The notes: generated from the sequence alone by a model not told the origin. A DNA stretch of 64,000 nt from Bog-366 sp963722555 (GCA_963722555.1 CAVRNQ010000007.1:1736001-1800000), one strand, 5' to 3'. Shown: positions 28,130-38,064, numbered from the stretch's first letter. Translations and numbers: made by a program.

Positions 28130-28433
28130 GCAAAATGCTCGCTGGGGTGGACCCGCAGGCGATCTTCGCCCTGAGATATGATATAGCGCGACGCTTCAGG
28201 CGCAACTGCGTCTGGCCTCGTCCTGGGCGCGAGGGGGAGTGGTCACACGGGTGGACGGCGAGCCGCGAGACGACAAGCACTATTACCAGTGTTTGGGGGG
28301 GCCGTGGTGGTGAGTAGGGACTTTCCGGCTCCCGGGGCGCTGCAAAACCCGCACAGATCCGCTATAGTCCTGCAGTTTGCGAAATCGCTGGGGGACTTGA
28401 CAATCTCGCTGCCGGCGTGGTATACAAACGGCC
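28130..28433. other. Short intergenic region with the nagB-like promoter
   Basis: 304 bases. No gene; the promoter at 28397-28426 lies at its right end. Confidence 0.6.
28397..28426 (+). promoter_or_regulatory. Sigma-70-type promoter of the second nagB-like gene
   Basis: TTGACA at 28397-28402, an 18-base spacer and TATACA at 28421-28426. The predicted start point falls at or next to the ATG at 28434, and there is no ribosome-binding site in between, so the mRNA would be leaderless. The -10 overlaps TGGTATAC, a motif also present upstream of two other genes here. Confidence 0.65.
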
Positions 28434-29207
28434 ATGATACAACCAATACGAGAGTTCCAAGTTGACAAGGTTCGCGTGGAAGTTTATCCATCTAAACTAG
28501 ACACGAGTCGAGCGGCAGCCACTAAGGCTGCGACCATCTTACGGCATGCCACCTCAAGTACGGGTCGTGCCCGTACTATCGTTGGAGCGGGCACTTCACA
28601 GGAGGACATGGTCCGCACGTTGGTTGAGATTCCGGACATCGAATGGGGCCGCATCGAAGTCTTCCAGATGGACGAATTCGTCGGGATGCCAGCGGCCAGC
28701 CCGGCAGGTTTCAATTGGTGGTTGAAAACATATCTCGTTGATTTCGTCCACCCAGGCCAAGTGCACTATTTGGTTGGGGATGCGCCTGACCTCAGGGAAG
28801 AATGCCGTAGATATACAACCTCACTTCAGTCGGCGCCAATCGACCTCTGCTTCCTAGGTATTGGAGTGAACGGACACATCGGTTTCAACGATCCACACGT
28901 TGCTGACTTTCACGATCCCCTGGCAATGAAGCAGGTCAGCATAGACGAAACAGCCCGACTGCAACAGGTAGGGGAAGGGCGCTTTCCAAATCTGGAGGCT
29001 GTTCCTCGGGACGCGATTACCCTCACTTGCCCCGTCCTGGTGAATGCAGAATACCTGGTCTGTTGTGTTCCCGAGCGTCGGAAGGCCGAGGCAATTCGCA
29101 AAGCTCTTGAAGGACCCATCTCGGAAGCTTGTCCGTCATCTCTGATACGCACACACTCTCAGGCAACGCTCTATCTTGATGCCGAATCAGCTTCTCTCCT
29201 GTCCTGA
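28434..29207 (+). CDS. Glucosamine-6-phosphate deaminase-like protein (NagB family), copy 2
   Basis: 257 residues, similar end to end to the gene at 6382-7173. Landmarks are VGAGTSQEDMVRTL, FQMDEFVGMPAASP and GVNGHIGFNDPHVADFHDP, then CPERRKAEAIRKALEGPIS-type C-terminal residues. The expected reaction is deamination and isomerisation of an amino-sugar phosphate. It differs from copy 1 in the GVNGH versus GENGH motif. The start ATG sits about seven bases after a consensus -10 element with no Shine-Dalgarno sequence. The two copies may have arisen by duplication and lie 21 kb apart on opposite strands. Confidence 0.88.
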   Translation: MIQPIREFQVDKVRVEVYPSKLDTSRAAATKAATILRHATSSTGRARTIVGAGTSQEDMVRTLVEIPDIEWGRIEVFQMDEFVGMPAASPAGFNWWLKTYLVDFVHPGQVHYLVGDAPDLREECRRYTTSLQSAPIDLCFLGIGVNGHIGFNDPHVADFHDPLAMKQVSIDETARLQQVGEGRFPNLEAVPRDAITLTCPVLVNAEYLVCCVPERRKAEAIRKALEGPISEACPSSLIRTHSQATLYLDAESASLLS

Positions 29208-29985
29208 CGATTGAGGGCGCCGCCCCCACGCTCAAGCCCTGATGAAGAGACCCAGGTGCAATACCCTCGCCCAGGGACCGCCAGAATCAGAAGAGAGGTC
29301 GTCTGTTACAACCATGACCTTGCCTCTCGGTACAGGAAGATCCTTCGAGCTGGAGGGAATTGCTCGTTTGTAGCATGGCATGCCATGGGCTGCCGCTGTT
29401 GGCAGTTTGTTCGCCCTCCTCCCCGCCCATGGTTATAGTTTCTGGGTATGATATGCCTCGATATGAGACCCTGGGTGGAGCGTACTGAATTCACGAGAAA
29501 AAAGTTGACACGCATGAAGGGCAGTGGTACATAGCACCCTACGTCGGGTCTCTGGGTACTTGCCAATATGGCTTGATACTATGGTACACCGCAGATCAAG
29601 ACTTACGGGTTTGCGAAGCCCCATGGGCCCCTGCCCCTCGCAATCTCCTGCAATGCGGGTTTCGAATAAACCGACTATCGAATGCTTCTTCGCGGCCACG
29701 CAGTGAAGTACCAGACCGGTGGTCTGGACAAAACGGTAAGGAACAGGGACAGGGACAGCCTAAACTGGGGTGAGCCATTTGGCGACGGCAAGCTAAAGGC
29801 CGAGGGCTCACTGGTGCTTTCACAAGCCCGTCCCGCAGCGTGGTCCCGGGTCCCGTGGTCAAATCAGTGATGACGCCGGGTCTTGGCGGTGTTTCGAGAC
29901 TGCGACGATCTCGATTAAGTGAATACTCCTTTTGCACGGTCCGGGCCGCCGCCCTTGGCTTGCTTCGCTAAGGAGACTGCGTATC
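29208..29985. other. Intergenic stretch with palindromes before the IS110 remnant
   Basis: About 780 bases with no recognisable gene. A perfect 14-base palindrome, CATGGCATGCCATG, is at 29374-29387, and GCCA-ATA-TGGC occurs near 29562. These are possible operator sites. Short frames here lack coding character. Confidence 0.5.
29374..29387. promoter_or_regulatory. Perfect palindrome, candidate operator
   Basis: CATGGCATGCCATG reads the same on both strands. It is in non-coding DNA. The TGG-N4-CCA core resembles sites bound by dimeric repressors such as FadR- or LacI-type proteins. No function is shown. Confidence 0.35.
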
Positions 29986-30616
29986 ATGGCGCGGAAACGA
30001 AAGAGTATTCAGAATCTTCCTGTGATCCAGCCTGGTGCCGCGGGCGCGGATGGGGGTGTGACACAGGTTTTCGTGGCGGTACCAGCAGATCGGGATCCGG
30101 AACCGGCTCGCTATTTCGACACCTTCACCCCCGACTTGGAGGCCTTGGCTGACTGGCTGGCGAGCTGTGGGATTCGAACCGTGGTTATGGAATCCACCGC
30201 CGTCTACTGGATTCCGTTGTTCCAGATTCTGCAGAAACGCGGCATCGAAGCTCGCCTGGTCAATGCCCGACACGTGAAAAGCGTGCCGGGTCGAAAGCGC
30301 GACGGGGCCGATCTCACTCAGGTGCCGGGCATCAACTCCCTGACGGCACAAATGCTCCTGACAGAAATCGGCCCCGACCTCTCTGCCTTCCCCAACGTGG
30401 CCGCGTTTGCGTCTTGGCTGCATCTTTGCCCGGACAAGCGTGTTAGTGGAGGCAAGGTGCTATCGTCCAGGACCGACCTAACGAAAAACCGCGCAGCGCT
30501 GGCTCTCAGAATGGCTGCTCAGAGCCTCCACAGGAGCGAAACGTTCCTCGGGGAGCACTTTCGTCGAATGCGCGCCCGCCTCGGCGCTCCCAAAGCCATC
30601 ACGGCCCCCGCCCATA
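29986..30616 (+). pseudogene. IS110-family transposase remnant with internal deletion
   Basis: The N-terminal RuvC-like part is present (ESTAVYWIPLFQILQKRGIEARLVNA, read in pieces, and HVKSVPGRKRD), as is the C-terminal transposase-20 part (QVPGINSLTAQMLLTEIGPDL, FASWLHLCPDKRVSGGK). The middle, about 190 residues in intact relatives, is missing at about 30304, in frame. The tail GAPKAITAPAHK runs straight into the ribosome site of the next gene, losing its usual end. It has a good start (AAGGAG before ATG 29986) but cannot encode an active enzyme. Confidence 0.85.
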
Positions 30617-30637
30617 AAAGGAAGGAGGCAACAACTC

Positions 30638-33600
30638 ATGAGAGGCCTTCGATTGCGCTCTTCAGGTCCAGTCCTTTTGCTCTTTGTTCTGGCCGGGAAC
30701 TTCGCACCTGTAGCCCACGAGAAGAACCAGCTTGTCCTCGGCACTCCAGATAACCAGTGCAAGCTCGTTAATGGTTACCCAGAGTACTGGGTGGATGGAA
30801 AGCCTTTCTTCATGCATGCCACTTCCTTCCTGCTCAACCGCATTCCGCGCGACCGATGGGCCAAAGAACTTCTGCAGCTTAAGGCCCTTGGAGTCAACGC
30901 AGTCGATGTCTATCCCTTCTGGAATTGGCATCAGCCGCAGGAAGATGTCGTAGACTTTGACGGTCACACCAACCCGCGGCGCGACCTCAAATACCTCCTG
31001 GAACTTTGCAGTGCCGTGGGCTTTAAAGTGAGCATCCGGCCAGGACCATACTCTACGGGCGAGTGGAAGAATGGTGGCTACCCAGATTGGCTGCTTCGCA
31101 AGCCTGAATACGGGATGTCTGAGCAGAGCATTCTGGAGGGGCGGTATCCTCGTCTTTCTGCCCTGCAATATGCATACTCTGAGGATGCGGCCGAGGCTTG
31201 GCTGAAGAACCCAACTCATCTTAAATACACACGAGAGTGGTATCAGCAAGTTCTGGCAGTCATCAAGCCATTTCTGGCCACAAACGGTGGTCCCGTGATC
31301 AGCGTTCAGCTCGATGACGACCAGGCCGCAGAACGTGAAAACTACAACGGACCCCATTTCTGGCAATACATGGACCTCCTTCGACGCTATGCCAAGCAAG
31401 CCACGGACGGAGCCCAGGTCCCCTATTACGTGAATGGTTCGGACATGCGGTTGAATGCCGAAGCCAACTATGTCTCCGCTGAACCTTTCTGGAACATGGG
31501 TCAGGACTACCCTTACTTCGGGTCCTACCTGGGTATGCCAACTCACGACCCAAGCGGTTATTCGACGATTTGGGAAGCGGCCAAGGGTAAGTTCCGAACG
31601 GAACTCCTAAAGACCGAACCACTATTCGCACCGACACTTATTGAGTTCCACGATGGATGGCGATTAAGCGAACGGGATACGTATGCCCGCTTCAGCGACC
31701 CCACCAACATGCTCATCGTGTCGCGCGTGATGTTCCAGAACGGCCTCAAAGGCTTAAGCTATTATTACCTGACGGATGGGCTAAGTCCCGCGGGCTCGGA
31801 AGCGCAATGGGCAAACTACTTTTACAGCCGCGAGTCCGCACTGAACTTCGCCGGGAAGGAATGTGCCAGGGCCGTGTACGTTCGCCGTAATGGCCGGCTG
31901 CTGGTGGGGATGGGACCCCTGCTGGCCTCGTCGCATTTCTTGGCCGACGCCGGTCTGATCTATCCGATGGCCACTTACCCCCAAGCCCCGCTGACCATGG
32001 CGGAGACCAACCTGGTTGCCAACGTTGCGGCTCGCCTTCTCTGGAGCGGGGTCTTCGAGCATTATAATTTCGAACTTATCGATTCAGACTATACTCCGGA
32101 CGATAATTTTAATAATTATAAATCCCTTTTACTACCGAACTTTGTCAACACCCACGAGGAGCTTAAGAAATATCCGCATCTGGGCGCGTATTCTGGGGCA
32201 GCCCAGCGTCACGTCCTTGACTACCTCCAGCGGGGCGGAACTCTGCTCGTGTTCCCTTCGATTCCGCAAGGCAAAATCTTTGCCCAGTTGTTCGCCCCAC
32301 TTGGCACGGAGCGCCTGGTGCGGGGCGACACCACGGTCTCCTTCGCCGATGGGGCGCAGGCACGCTTACTGAGAAACCGCACCGTGCTGCTACCTCGCGG
32401 GCTGAACTCAAGCGTAAAGGTTTTCGCTCGCGATGCCAGCGGCGGAGTTGTGGGTGCACGTTTTGCCGTAGGCAAGGGGCAGGTGCTGTTTTACGGGTCG
32501 GACTTCTCGACTTGGTGCCTCCCACAAGGGACGGGGCTGTTGTTTTCCGGAGATGACACTCCCGGACGGCCACCTTCTATCCAGAAAGCGGGATCTCAGG
32601 GACCAAACAGCGAAGCTCCCAACGACTTTAGCGAGGGCGCGTTACAGGCTGCAAAAGCCGCACTTCCCGCTCTCATGGCGGAAGCGGGCATCTCGAGAGG
32701 CGTGTCTCTACACGCGAAACCCACCCGGGCGCGCGACCCAGGCCTCTACGCAACGGAGCTCATTGCTGATTCGTGTGCGCAGCCGGAGGAGCAGCAGCAG
32801 GCAGCGGGCTGTCGTGGTTTTGGTTTTTTGGGAGTGACCAACTTCAATGCCGAGCAGGCTCAAATGGCGGGTATTGTAGCGACTGATCCCCAAGCCTTGT
32901 CTTCCAGTCTTCCGGCTGCTCAGCGCACTCTTCAGCTTCCAAACCTGACGTTGCCCCCACGCGAGTCGCTCGTCCTGCCCCTCCGTGTTCCGCTGGTCAA
33001 TTCCTTCTGGAAAATGCCGCCGGGGCTCGTAACTACCGATGAAATCTACTTCGCCACGGCGGAATTATCTCGAGTCACCTACGATGGTTCGAAACTGCAA
33101 TTGGAGTTCACTGCCCCCTCGGATGCCGTAGTCACACTGCGCCTTTCCCGCCACGTGCAGGAGGCTAGGATTGATGGTGAGCCCGCTTCCCTGCAAGAAG
33201 ATTTGGCGCGGCGGCTTTTGACGTTAAAGATTCCACGGGGCCAGCCGCCACACTTTTTGCGGACAATCGAGTTGACCTATCCGAGTAGTCAGCCGCGAAT
33301 GGCCATATTACCCGGAGGGCCCTGGATTGCCGGGAGTACCCAGATGGTCGGTGTCCGCGTGGAAAATCGTTGGGGTAAGGCCCTTGAGGGGGATTTGGAT
33401 TTCTCGGCCGGAACTCTCAGCAAAGGGAAAACCGCTACTCGTTCCGTTCTTGTTCCTCCCCGTTCCAGCGTTGACGTGATCTTCCCGGTCGGGGTACCTG
33501 CGGAGGCAATTGACAATCTGCCGGTCGACCTCGAGGCTTCCTTCCGCGAAAAAGGTTCTTCGTCTATTTGGGCATGGAGGGCAACAGCGACCGTCCACCC

Positions 33601-34768
33601 CCCCTTCAGTTACGACATAGATCCCATCCTGACCTTCCCGTTGCGGGAAGACCAGAGTTTTCCCATAGTTCACCCGGTCCTGGCTACCCTCAATCTGCCT
33701 GGCGAAGCACGTTTCCAGATCCGAATCAAGAATTGGTTCGAGCACGAGAGCACCGTGGTAGTGACGGCGGAAGGGTCCGATCTGACTCTCACTTCCCCCG
33801 TGATGAGAGTTGACTTGCCCCCCCAAGGGGAAAAGACGGTGGAGTTGCGCGCGGTGCCGAAGAGGGGCAGCAAAGTCTATCCAATCCGGATTCGAATGCA
33901 ATCCGGCACTTACGAGGTTGCAGAGGAAGTAGCGCTGGCCGCTTTCCGCGCAGGGGAAGCGCTGGCTTACACGTTGGACTACGATCGTGATGGATTTGAG
34001 GATGTAATCTTGGAGAATCAGAGAATACGTTGCTTCATCAGCCCGCACGCTGGTGGGCGGTCTTTTGCTTTCGTCCTCAAATCATCAGGAACCAATGCGT
34101 TCGATTCGGTGGGCGGAATGCGAGATACCTTCAGCACTCATTTTGAAGCCGCCGATCAGAAAGATCTCCCCGCATCGACGCGTGCGAACTGGTTGGGCCT
34201 CTACAACCGACCCTACGCTTACCAGATCGTTTTAAGCGCTGGAGCGCAAGCGGGTGTCCGACTCGAATACCGTGCTCCAGACATTTACCCTGCTGGCGTA
34301 AATCTGGAAAGGGTACTTACCCTAAGGGGTGACAGCAATACGATCGTGGAGGAGATCCAGGTGGAGCCGCAGGCGGGTGAGGAATCTCAGTCTTATATCC
34401 TCGACACATCCGTACCGTTTCGGGTTTTCGACCAGCCCAACTATAACCAATGGTTTACGAGCGCCCACGCAATCCAGGATTTTGTCCCGCAACAGAAGAT
34501 AAACCTTGGCCTCGGTGGCGAATTTATCGGAACGTTCAACAAGAAGACTGGCGAGACCTTCGCCCTCATGTTGCTGGACCCCATCGCAAAAAGCGAGCTG
34601 ATCGTAGAGAACCATTCGGCGCTCATCCGTGTCCACTTTCCTCCTTTAGCGGTGGCGAAGCATCGATATGGTTACAGAGTCGCTTTTCACTTTGGCAACG
34701 AGTCACCAAGTGAAATGGAAGGCATTTGCGCAAGCCTCGTCGAAGACTACAAGAGGCACAGCAAGTAA
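30638..34768 (+). CDS. Large secreted GH35-like protein (beta-galactosidase fold), altered acid/base site
   Basis: 1376 residues with a signal peptide (residues 1-27). The catalytic TIM barrel covers about residues 45-420. GH35 landmarks are FFMHATSFLLNRIPRDRW, GVNAVDVYPFWNWHQPQ, SIRPGPYSTGEWKNGGYPDW, and the nucleophile region TLIEFHDGWR (Glu336). The acid/base strand, normally QxENEYG, reads QLDDDQ at residues 224-229, so the catalytic Glu is replaced by Asp. After a middle section with beta-sandwich character, the last 300 residues (from about 1080, DYDRDGFEDVILENQRIRCFIS) resemble the C-terminal domain of alpha-mannosidase or GH57 proteins. The ribosome site GGAAGGAGG lies at the scar of the IS110 remnant. 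It is the probable polysaccharide-side enzyme for the genes that follow, though its activity is uncertain. Confidence 0.8.
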   Translation: MRGLRLRSSGPVLLLFVLAGNFAPVAHEKNQLVLGTPDNQCKLVNGYPEYWVDGKPFFMHATSFLLNRIPRDRWAKELLQLKALGVNAVDVYPFWNWHQPQEDVVDFDGHTNPRRDLKYLLELCSAVGFKVSIRPGPYSTGEWKNGGYPDWLLRKPEYGMSEQSILEGRYPRLSALQYAYSEDAAEAWLKNPTHLKYTREWYQQVLAVIKPFLATNGGPVISVQLDDDQAAERENYNGPHFWQYMDLLRRYAKQATDGAQVPYYVNGSDMRLNAEANYVSAEPFWNMGQDYPYFGSYLGMPTHDPSGYSTIWEAAKGKFRTELLKTEPLFAPTLIEFHDGWRLSERDTYARFSDPTNMLIVSRVMFQNGLKGLSYYYLTDGLSPAGSEAQWANYFYSRESALNFAGKECARAVYVRRNGRLLVGMGPLLASSHFLADAGLIYPMATYPQAPLTMAETNLVANVAARLLWSGVFEHYNFELIDSDYTPDDNFNNYKSLLLPNFVNTHEELKKYPHLGAYSGAAQRHVLDYLQRGGTLLVFPSIPQGKIFAQLFAPLGTERLVRGDTTVSFADGAQARLLRNRTVLLPRGLNSSVKVFARDASGGVVGARFAVGKGQVLFYGSDFSTWCLPQGTGLLFSGDDTPGRPPSIQKAGSQGPNSEAPNDFSEGALQAAKAALPALMAEAGISRGVSLHAKPTRARDPGLYATELIADSCAQPEEQQQAAGCRGFGFLGVTNFNAEQAQMAGIVATDPQALSSSLPAAQRTLQLPNLTLPPRESLVLPLRVPLVNSFWKMPPGLVTTDEIYFATAELSRVTYDGSKLQLEFTAPSDAVVTLRLSRHVQEARIDGEPASLQEDLARRLLTLKIPRGQPPHFLRTIELTYPSSQPRMAILPGGPWIAGSTQMVGVRVENRWGKALEGDLDFSAGTLSKGKTATRSVLVPPRSSVDVIFPVGVPAEAIDNLPVDLEASFREKGSSSIWAWRATATVHPPFSYDIDPILTFPLREDQSFPIVHPVLATLNLPGEARFQIRIKNWFEHESTVVVTAEGSDLTLTSPVMRVDLPPQGEKTVELRAVPKRGSKVYPIRIRMQSGTYEVAEEVALAAFRAGEALAYTLDYDRDGFEDVILENQRIRCFISPHAGGRSFAFVLKSSGTNAFDSVGGMRDTFSTHFEAADQKDLPASTRANWLGLYNRPYAYQIVLSAGAQAGVRLEYRAPDIYPAGVNLERVLTLRGDSNTIVEEIQVEPQAGEESQSYILDTSVPFRVFDQPNYNQWFTSAHAIQDFVPQQKINLGLGGEFIGTFNKKTGETFALMLLDPIAKSELIVENHSALIRVHFPPLAVAKHRYGYRVAFHFGNESPSEMEGICASLVEDYKRHSK

Positions 34769-35117
34769 TTGGAGGGCATGGATCAGTACCCTGGATGTCG
34801 CAGGGAGGATGTCATCCTGCTTTTGGAGATCCCTCCAGCGTACGTGGAAACCGATGTTTGCGCATGAGCGTGCCCGGAGAAAAGATCAGGGCGGGGCTCG
34901 GATCCATGGCCGGTTTAGGAACATCATGGGCGACCTTTGATCTGCAATGTTCGAGGAGGCTTCCGGCCGCACTCCCCGCGCGCAGGTTGGAAAGAACTGA
35001 AGGGAGTGCACGCGGCGGCTTCATCGCCTTGGTTGAGGACAAAGATCGTCACGCAAAGATGCTCGACCTCCATGCCTGAGAAGGCGATTTGTGGGGCGGC
35101 GAACGAAAGGAGCGCCC
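34769..35117. other. Intergenic region before the SDR gene
   Basis: About 350 bases. I see no gene, hairpin or clear promoter apart from GAAAGGAG just before the SDR start. Confidence 0.5.
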
Positions 35118-35897
35118 ATGGGACTCGAAGGGAAAGTCGCATTGGTCACCGGAGCGGGTCGCGGGATCGGAAAGACCATTGTGCGCGTTCTGGCCAGCCA
35201 CGGTATGGCTGTGGGGGTTAACGACATTGATCAGGCTGTGGCGGACAGCACGGTGCAGGAACTGGGCCGGGAAGGCGTCCGTGCTCTTGCCTTGGCCGCG
35301 GATGTCACCCAGAAGACGGACGTCGAGGCGATGGTCGTCCGTGTCGAGGCCGAACTCGGCCCGCTGTGGCTGCTGGTGAACAACGCCGGCATTTACTTTT
35401 CGGGGCCGACAGCAGAGACGAGCGAAGACACCTGGGATAAGGCCTTCGCGGTGGATGCCAAAGGGGTATTTCTTTGTTCGCAGGCAGCTATTCGCCGCAT
35501 GATCCCGCGGCGTGCCGGCCGCATCGTCAACATTTCATCCATCGCAGGCGTCATTGTCCGCACGAATCAGATCAGTTACAGCTCCGCCAAAGCCGCGGTG
35601 GTGCATTTCTCGCGTTGTCTGGCCGTGGAGATGGCGCCGCAGGGCATCACCGTCAACTGCCTGTGCCCGGGCATGACGCGCACCGAGATGCTCGAGCAGG
35701 GAGCCAAGGAACGCGGATTGAATCTGGAAGCCATGCTGGAACTGATTCCTGCCGGGCGCATGGCAGCGCCGGAAGACCACGCTTACTTGGTGGCCTACTT
35801 GGCGTCCGAGGAAGCAAGGCACGTCACCGGCCAAGTCATCACCGTCGATGGGGGGCAAAGTCAATTCCTTCCCCTGGTGAGAGCCACGGGGCACTGA
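35118..35897 (+). CDS. Short-chain dehydrogenase/reductase (SDR)
   Basis: 259 residues, classical SDR. NAD(P) site VTGAGRGIGKTIVR, NNAGIY motif, catalytic Ser in NISSIAG and YxxxK in ISYSSAKAAVVHFSR. The C-terminal GGRxx variant is VTGQVITVDGGQ. The start is the ATG at 35118 with GGAG eight bases upstream; a GTG- or ATG-like extension to 35091 is not needed. It is the first gene of the apionate-like group. In characterised apiose pathways the dehydrogenase step (apiose to apionolactone) is done by ApsD, a Gfo/Idh/MocA enzyme. An SDR in that place would be a non-orthologous replacement, which is inference from position. Confidence 0.93.
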   Translation: MGLEGKVALVTGAGRGIGKTIVRVLASHGMAVGVNDIDQAVADSTVQELGREGVRALALAADVTQKTDVEAMVVRVEAELGPLWLLVNNAGIYFSGPTAETSEDTWDKAFAVDAKGVFLCSQAAIRRMIPRRAGRIVNISSIAGVIVRTNQISYSSAKAAVVHFSRCLAVEMAPQGITVNCLCPGMTRTEMLEQGAKERGLNLEAMLELIPAGRMAAPEDHAYLVAYLASEEARHVTGQVITVDGGQSQFLPLVRATGH

Positions 35898-35950
35898 GGA
35901 TGGGGTAGGAGTCGGCGCGCCAATACACCCCGGCGGAAAGGGATAATGCC

Positions 35951-38041
35951 ATGACCAGCGGGGCGAAGAGGATGCTGAAATGGCCGGGCGGAGCTTTTTC
36001 GCGCCGGGGATTCATCCGGGCGCTGGGCGGCTTACCCATTATCGGCGGAGGAGGCTGGCCGCCTCCGCGGTGGGGGAAGGAGGAAAAAGTGCATTTGCCG
36101 AGACGAGTTCTCTACTACGGTGTCGATGCGCCGCTGCCGGAGCAGATTCCCCTGCGCGCTGGTCCTCTCTCGCTGGTCTATGAGGCAGGTGACTTGCGAT
36201 ACATCCGGCTCGGTGAGCGTGAAATCCTGCGCCGCGTTTACGTCGCTATCCGCGACCGGAATTGGGGCACGGTGCTGCCACGCCTTTCCAATCTCAAGAA
36301 GGAGATGGGGCGAGACTCCTTCCGGATCTCCTACGACGTCGAGAACCAGCAGGGAGATATCGATTTCTTCTGGAAGGGAACTATCATTGGCACGGCCGAC
36401 GGCACGATCACATTTACCATGGATGGCGAAGCACGCTCAACTTTCCTGAGGAACCGCGTCGGTTTTTGTGTGCTGCATCCGATCCGCGAGTGCGCCGGCC
36501 AGTTTTGTGTGGTCGAGCATTCCGACGGCAAACGGGAGCAGGCCACTTTCCCACGTTACATATCTCCACATCAGCCCTTCCTGGACATGCGATCGATTTC
36601 GCATGAAGCCTTGCCTGGAGTCACAGCGGAGGTGCGATTTGAAGGGGACGTCTTCGAGATGGAGGATCAGCGCAACTGGACGGATGCCTCCTACAAAACC
36701 TATTGCACTCCGTTGCGATTGCCTTTTCCGGTGGAACTAAAGGCAGGCACGAAGCTCTCGCAGTCTATCACCCTGAATCTCAAGGGCGCCGTTCCCACTC
36801 CGCAAGTGGAAGCCGACGACAAGGTCATCACATTTACGATTCGTGACGCCATGCCGGTGGCATTCCCACGCCTCGGCCTAGGGATGGCGACCCACGGTCA
36901 GGTCTTGAGCCAGCGTGCGATCGAGCGTCTGCGCGCTCTGCATCTGGCTCACCTACGCGTTGACGTCGACCTCACCCAAACGAGCTTCCAGGCCCAACTG
37001 CACCGGGCGACCGCCGAAGCGGGTGAACTGCAAGTGCCGCTGGAGATTGCGGTGTTCCTGTCAGATGCGGCAGAGAGCGAGCTACAAAATTTGCGCTCCA
37101 TTCTTGACCAACTGAAGCCGGCCGTCGCCGCCTGGTTGATCTTTCATGTGGCGGAAAAATCGACGAGCGAGAAATGGGTCAAACTGGCGCGTCAAACTCT
37201 GGCCGACTTTGATCCTCTGGCCAAGATGGGCGCCGGCACCAATGCCTACTTTGCCCAACTGAATCGCGGCAGGCCGGTGGCGGGTGCCTGGAATTTGGTG
37301 AACTACTCGATCAACCCGGAGGTTCACGCGTTCGATAATGCTTCGATGACGGAGAACCTGGAAGGGCAGGCGTCAACAATTGAAAGTGCGCGGCAGTTTG
37401 TGGGAAGCGCGCAAATTACCGTCACCCCCGTGACGCTCCGGCCACGCTTCAACCCCGATGCCACGGGACCGCAACCGGCGCCGGCGCCGGGCGAATTACC
37501 TTCGCAAGTTAACGTGCGGCAGATGTCGCTATTCGGCGCGGGGTGGACGGCCGGCAGCATCAAGTATCTTGCCGAAAGCGGCGTTTACAGTGTCACCTAC
37601 CACGAAACCACCGGCTGGCGCGGTGTGATGGAAACTGAATCGGGCTCACCGAATCCGACAAAGTTCCAGTCGCTCCCGGGCGCCGTGTTTCCGCTTTACC
37701 ATGTGCTGGCCGACGTGGGCGAGTTCGCAAGCGGTGAGGTGCTACCGTCAACATCGAACACGCCGCTGACTGTTGATGGCCTCGTTCTGCGCAAGGGCAA
37801 CAAGCTGCGAATAGTTCTGGTGAACTTTACCGACCAAAAGCAAAACGTGCGCGTCAGCGCCGCGAATCTCGGCAATTCCCTGTTGCTGAAGTCTCTCGAC
37901 GAAACCTGTGTAGAAATGGCCATGACTTCGCCCGAGTCCTTCCGCAAGGAGCCGGGACACGAGCTCAAGATCATTCGCCATGAGGTAGAAATCAAGCTTC
38001 GGCCGTATGCAATAGTGCGTATCGATCAAACCCGGGCGTAG
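35951..38041 (+). CDS. apnL: D-apionate lactonase-like protein (ApnL family), Tat signal
   Basis: 696 residues. The N-terminus has a Tat-type signal (FSRRGFIRALGG), unlike cytoplasmic ApnL I am aware of. Then come the family blocks VYVAIRDRNWGT, DIDFFWKG, RVGFCVLHPIRECAGQFC, EVRFEGDVFEMEDQRNWTDA and YKTYCTPLRLPFPV (residues about 95-260). A TIM-barrel-like middle follows (LGMATHGQVLSQRA, then INPEVHAFDNASMTENLEGQ), and a small beta domain ends the protein. ApnL hydrolyses D-apionolactone to D-apionate, the second step of oxidative D-apiose catabolism. The match is from my recollection of family motifs. Its placement next to an ApnO-like gene supports it. The Tat signal suggests lactone hydrolysis outside the cytoplasm, or that the substrate is another lactone. 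Confidence 0.75.
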   Translation: MTSGAKRMLKWPGGAFSRRGFIRALGGLPIIGGGGWPPPRWGKEEKVHLPRRVLYYGVDAPLPEQIPLRAGPLSLVYEAGDLRYIRLGEREILRRVYVAIRDRNWGTVLPRLSNLKKEMGRDSFRISYDVENQQGDIDFFWKGTIIGTADGTITFTMDGEARSTFLRNRVGFCVLHPIRECAGQFCVVEHSDGKREQATFPRYISPHQPFLDMRSISHEALPGVTAEVRFEGDVFEMEDQRNWTDASYKTYCTPLRLPFPVELKAGTKLSQSITLNLKGAVPTPQVEADDKVITFTIRDAMPVAFPRLGLGMATHGQVLSQRAIERLRALHLAHLRVDVDLTQTSFQAQLHRATAEAGELQVPLEIAVFLSDAAESELQNLRSILDQLKPAVAAWLIFHVAEKSTSEKWVKLARQTLADFDPLAKMGAGTNAYFAQLNRGRPVAGAWNLVNYSINPEVHAFDNASMTENLEGQASTIESARQFVGSAQITVTPVTLRPRFNPDATGPQPAPAPGELPSQVNVRQMSLFGAGWTAGSIKYLAESGVYSVTYHETTGWRGVMETESGSPNPTKFQSLPGAVFPLYHVLADVGEFASGEVLPSTSNTPLTVDGLVLRKGNKLRIVLVNFTDQKQNVRVSAANLGNSLLLKSLDETCVEMAMTSPESFRKEPGHELKIIRHEVEIKLRPYAIVRIDQTRA

Positions 38042-38064
38042 GCGAGTCCAGGGTCATGTCAATG

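Noticed and set aside
30160..30185. tRNA-like GGGATTCGAACC (and a similar GGATTCGAACGGGG at about 12522)
   Set aside because: Both lie inside coding sequence (IS110 remnant and FadR-type regulator) and no cloverleaf with an acceptor stem could be formed around them.
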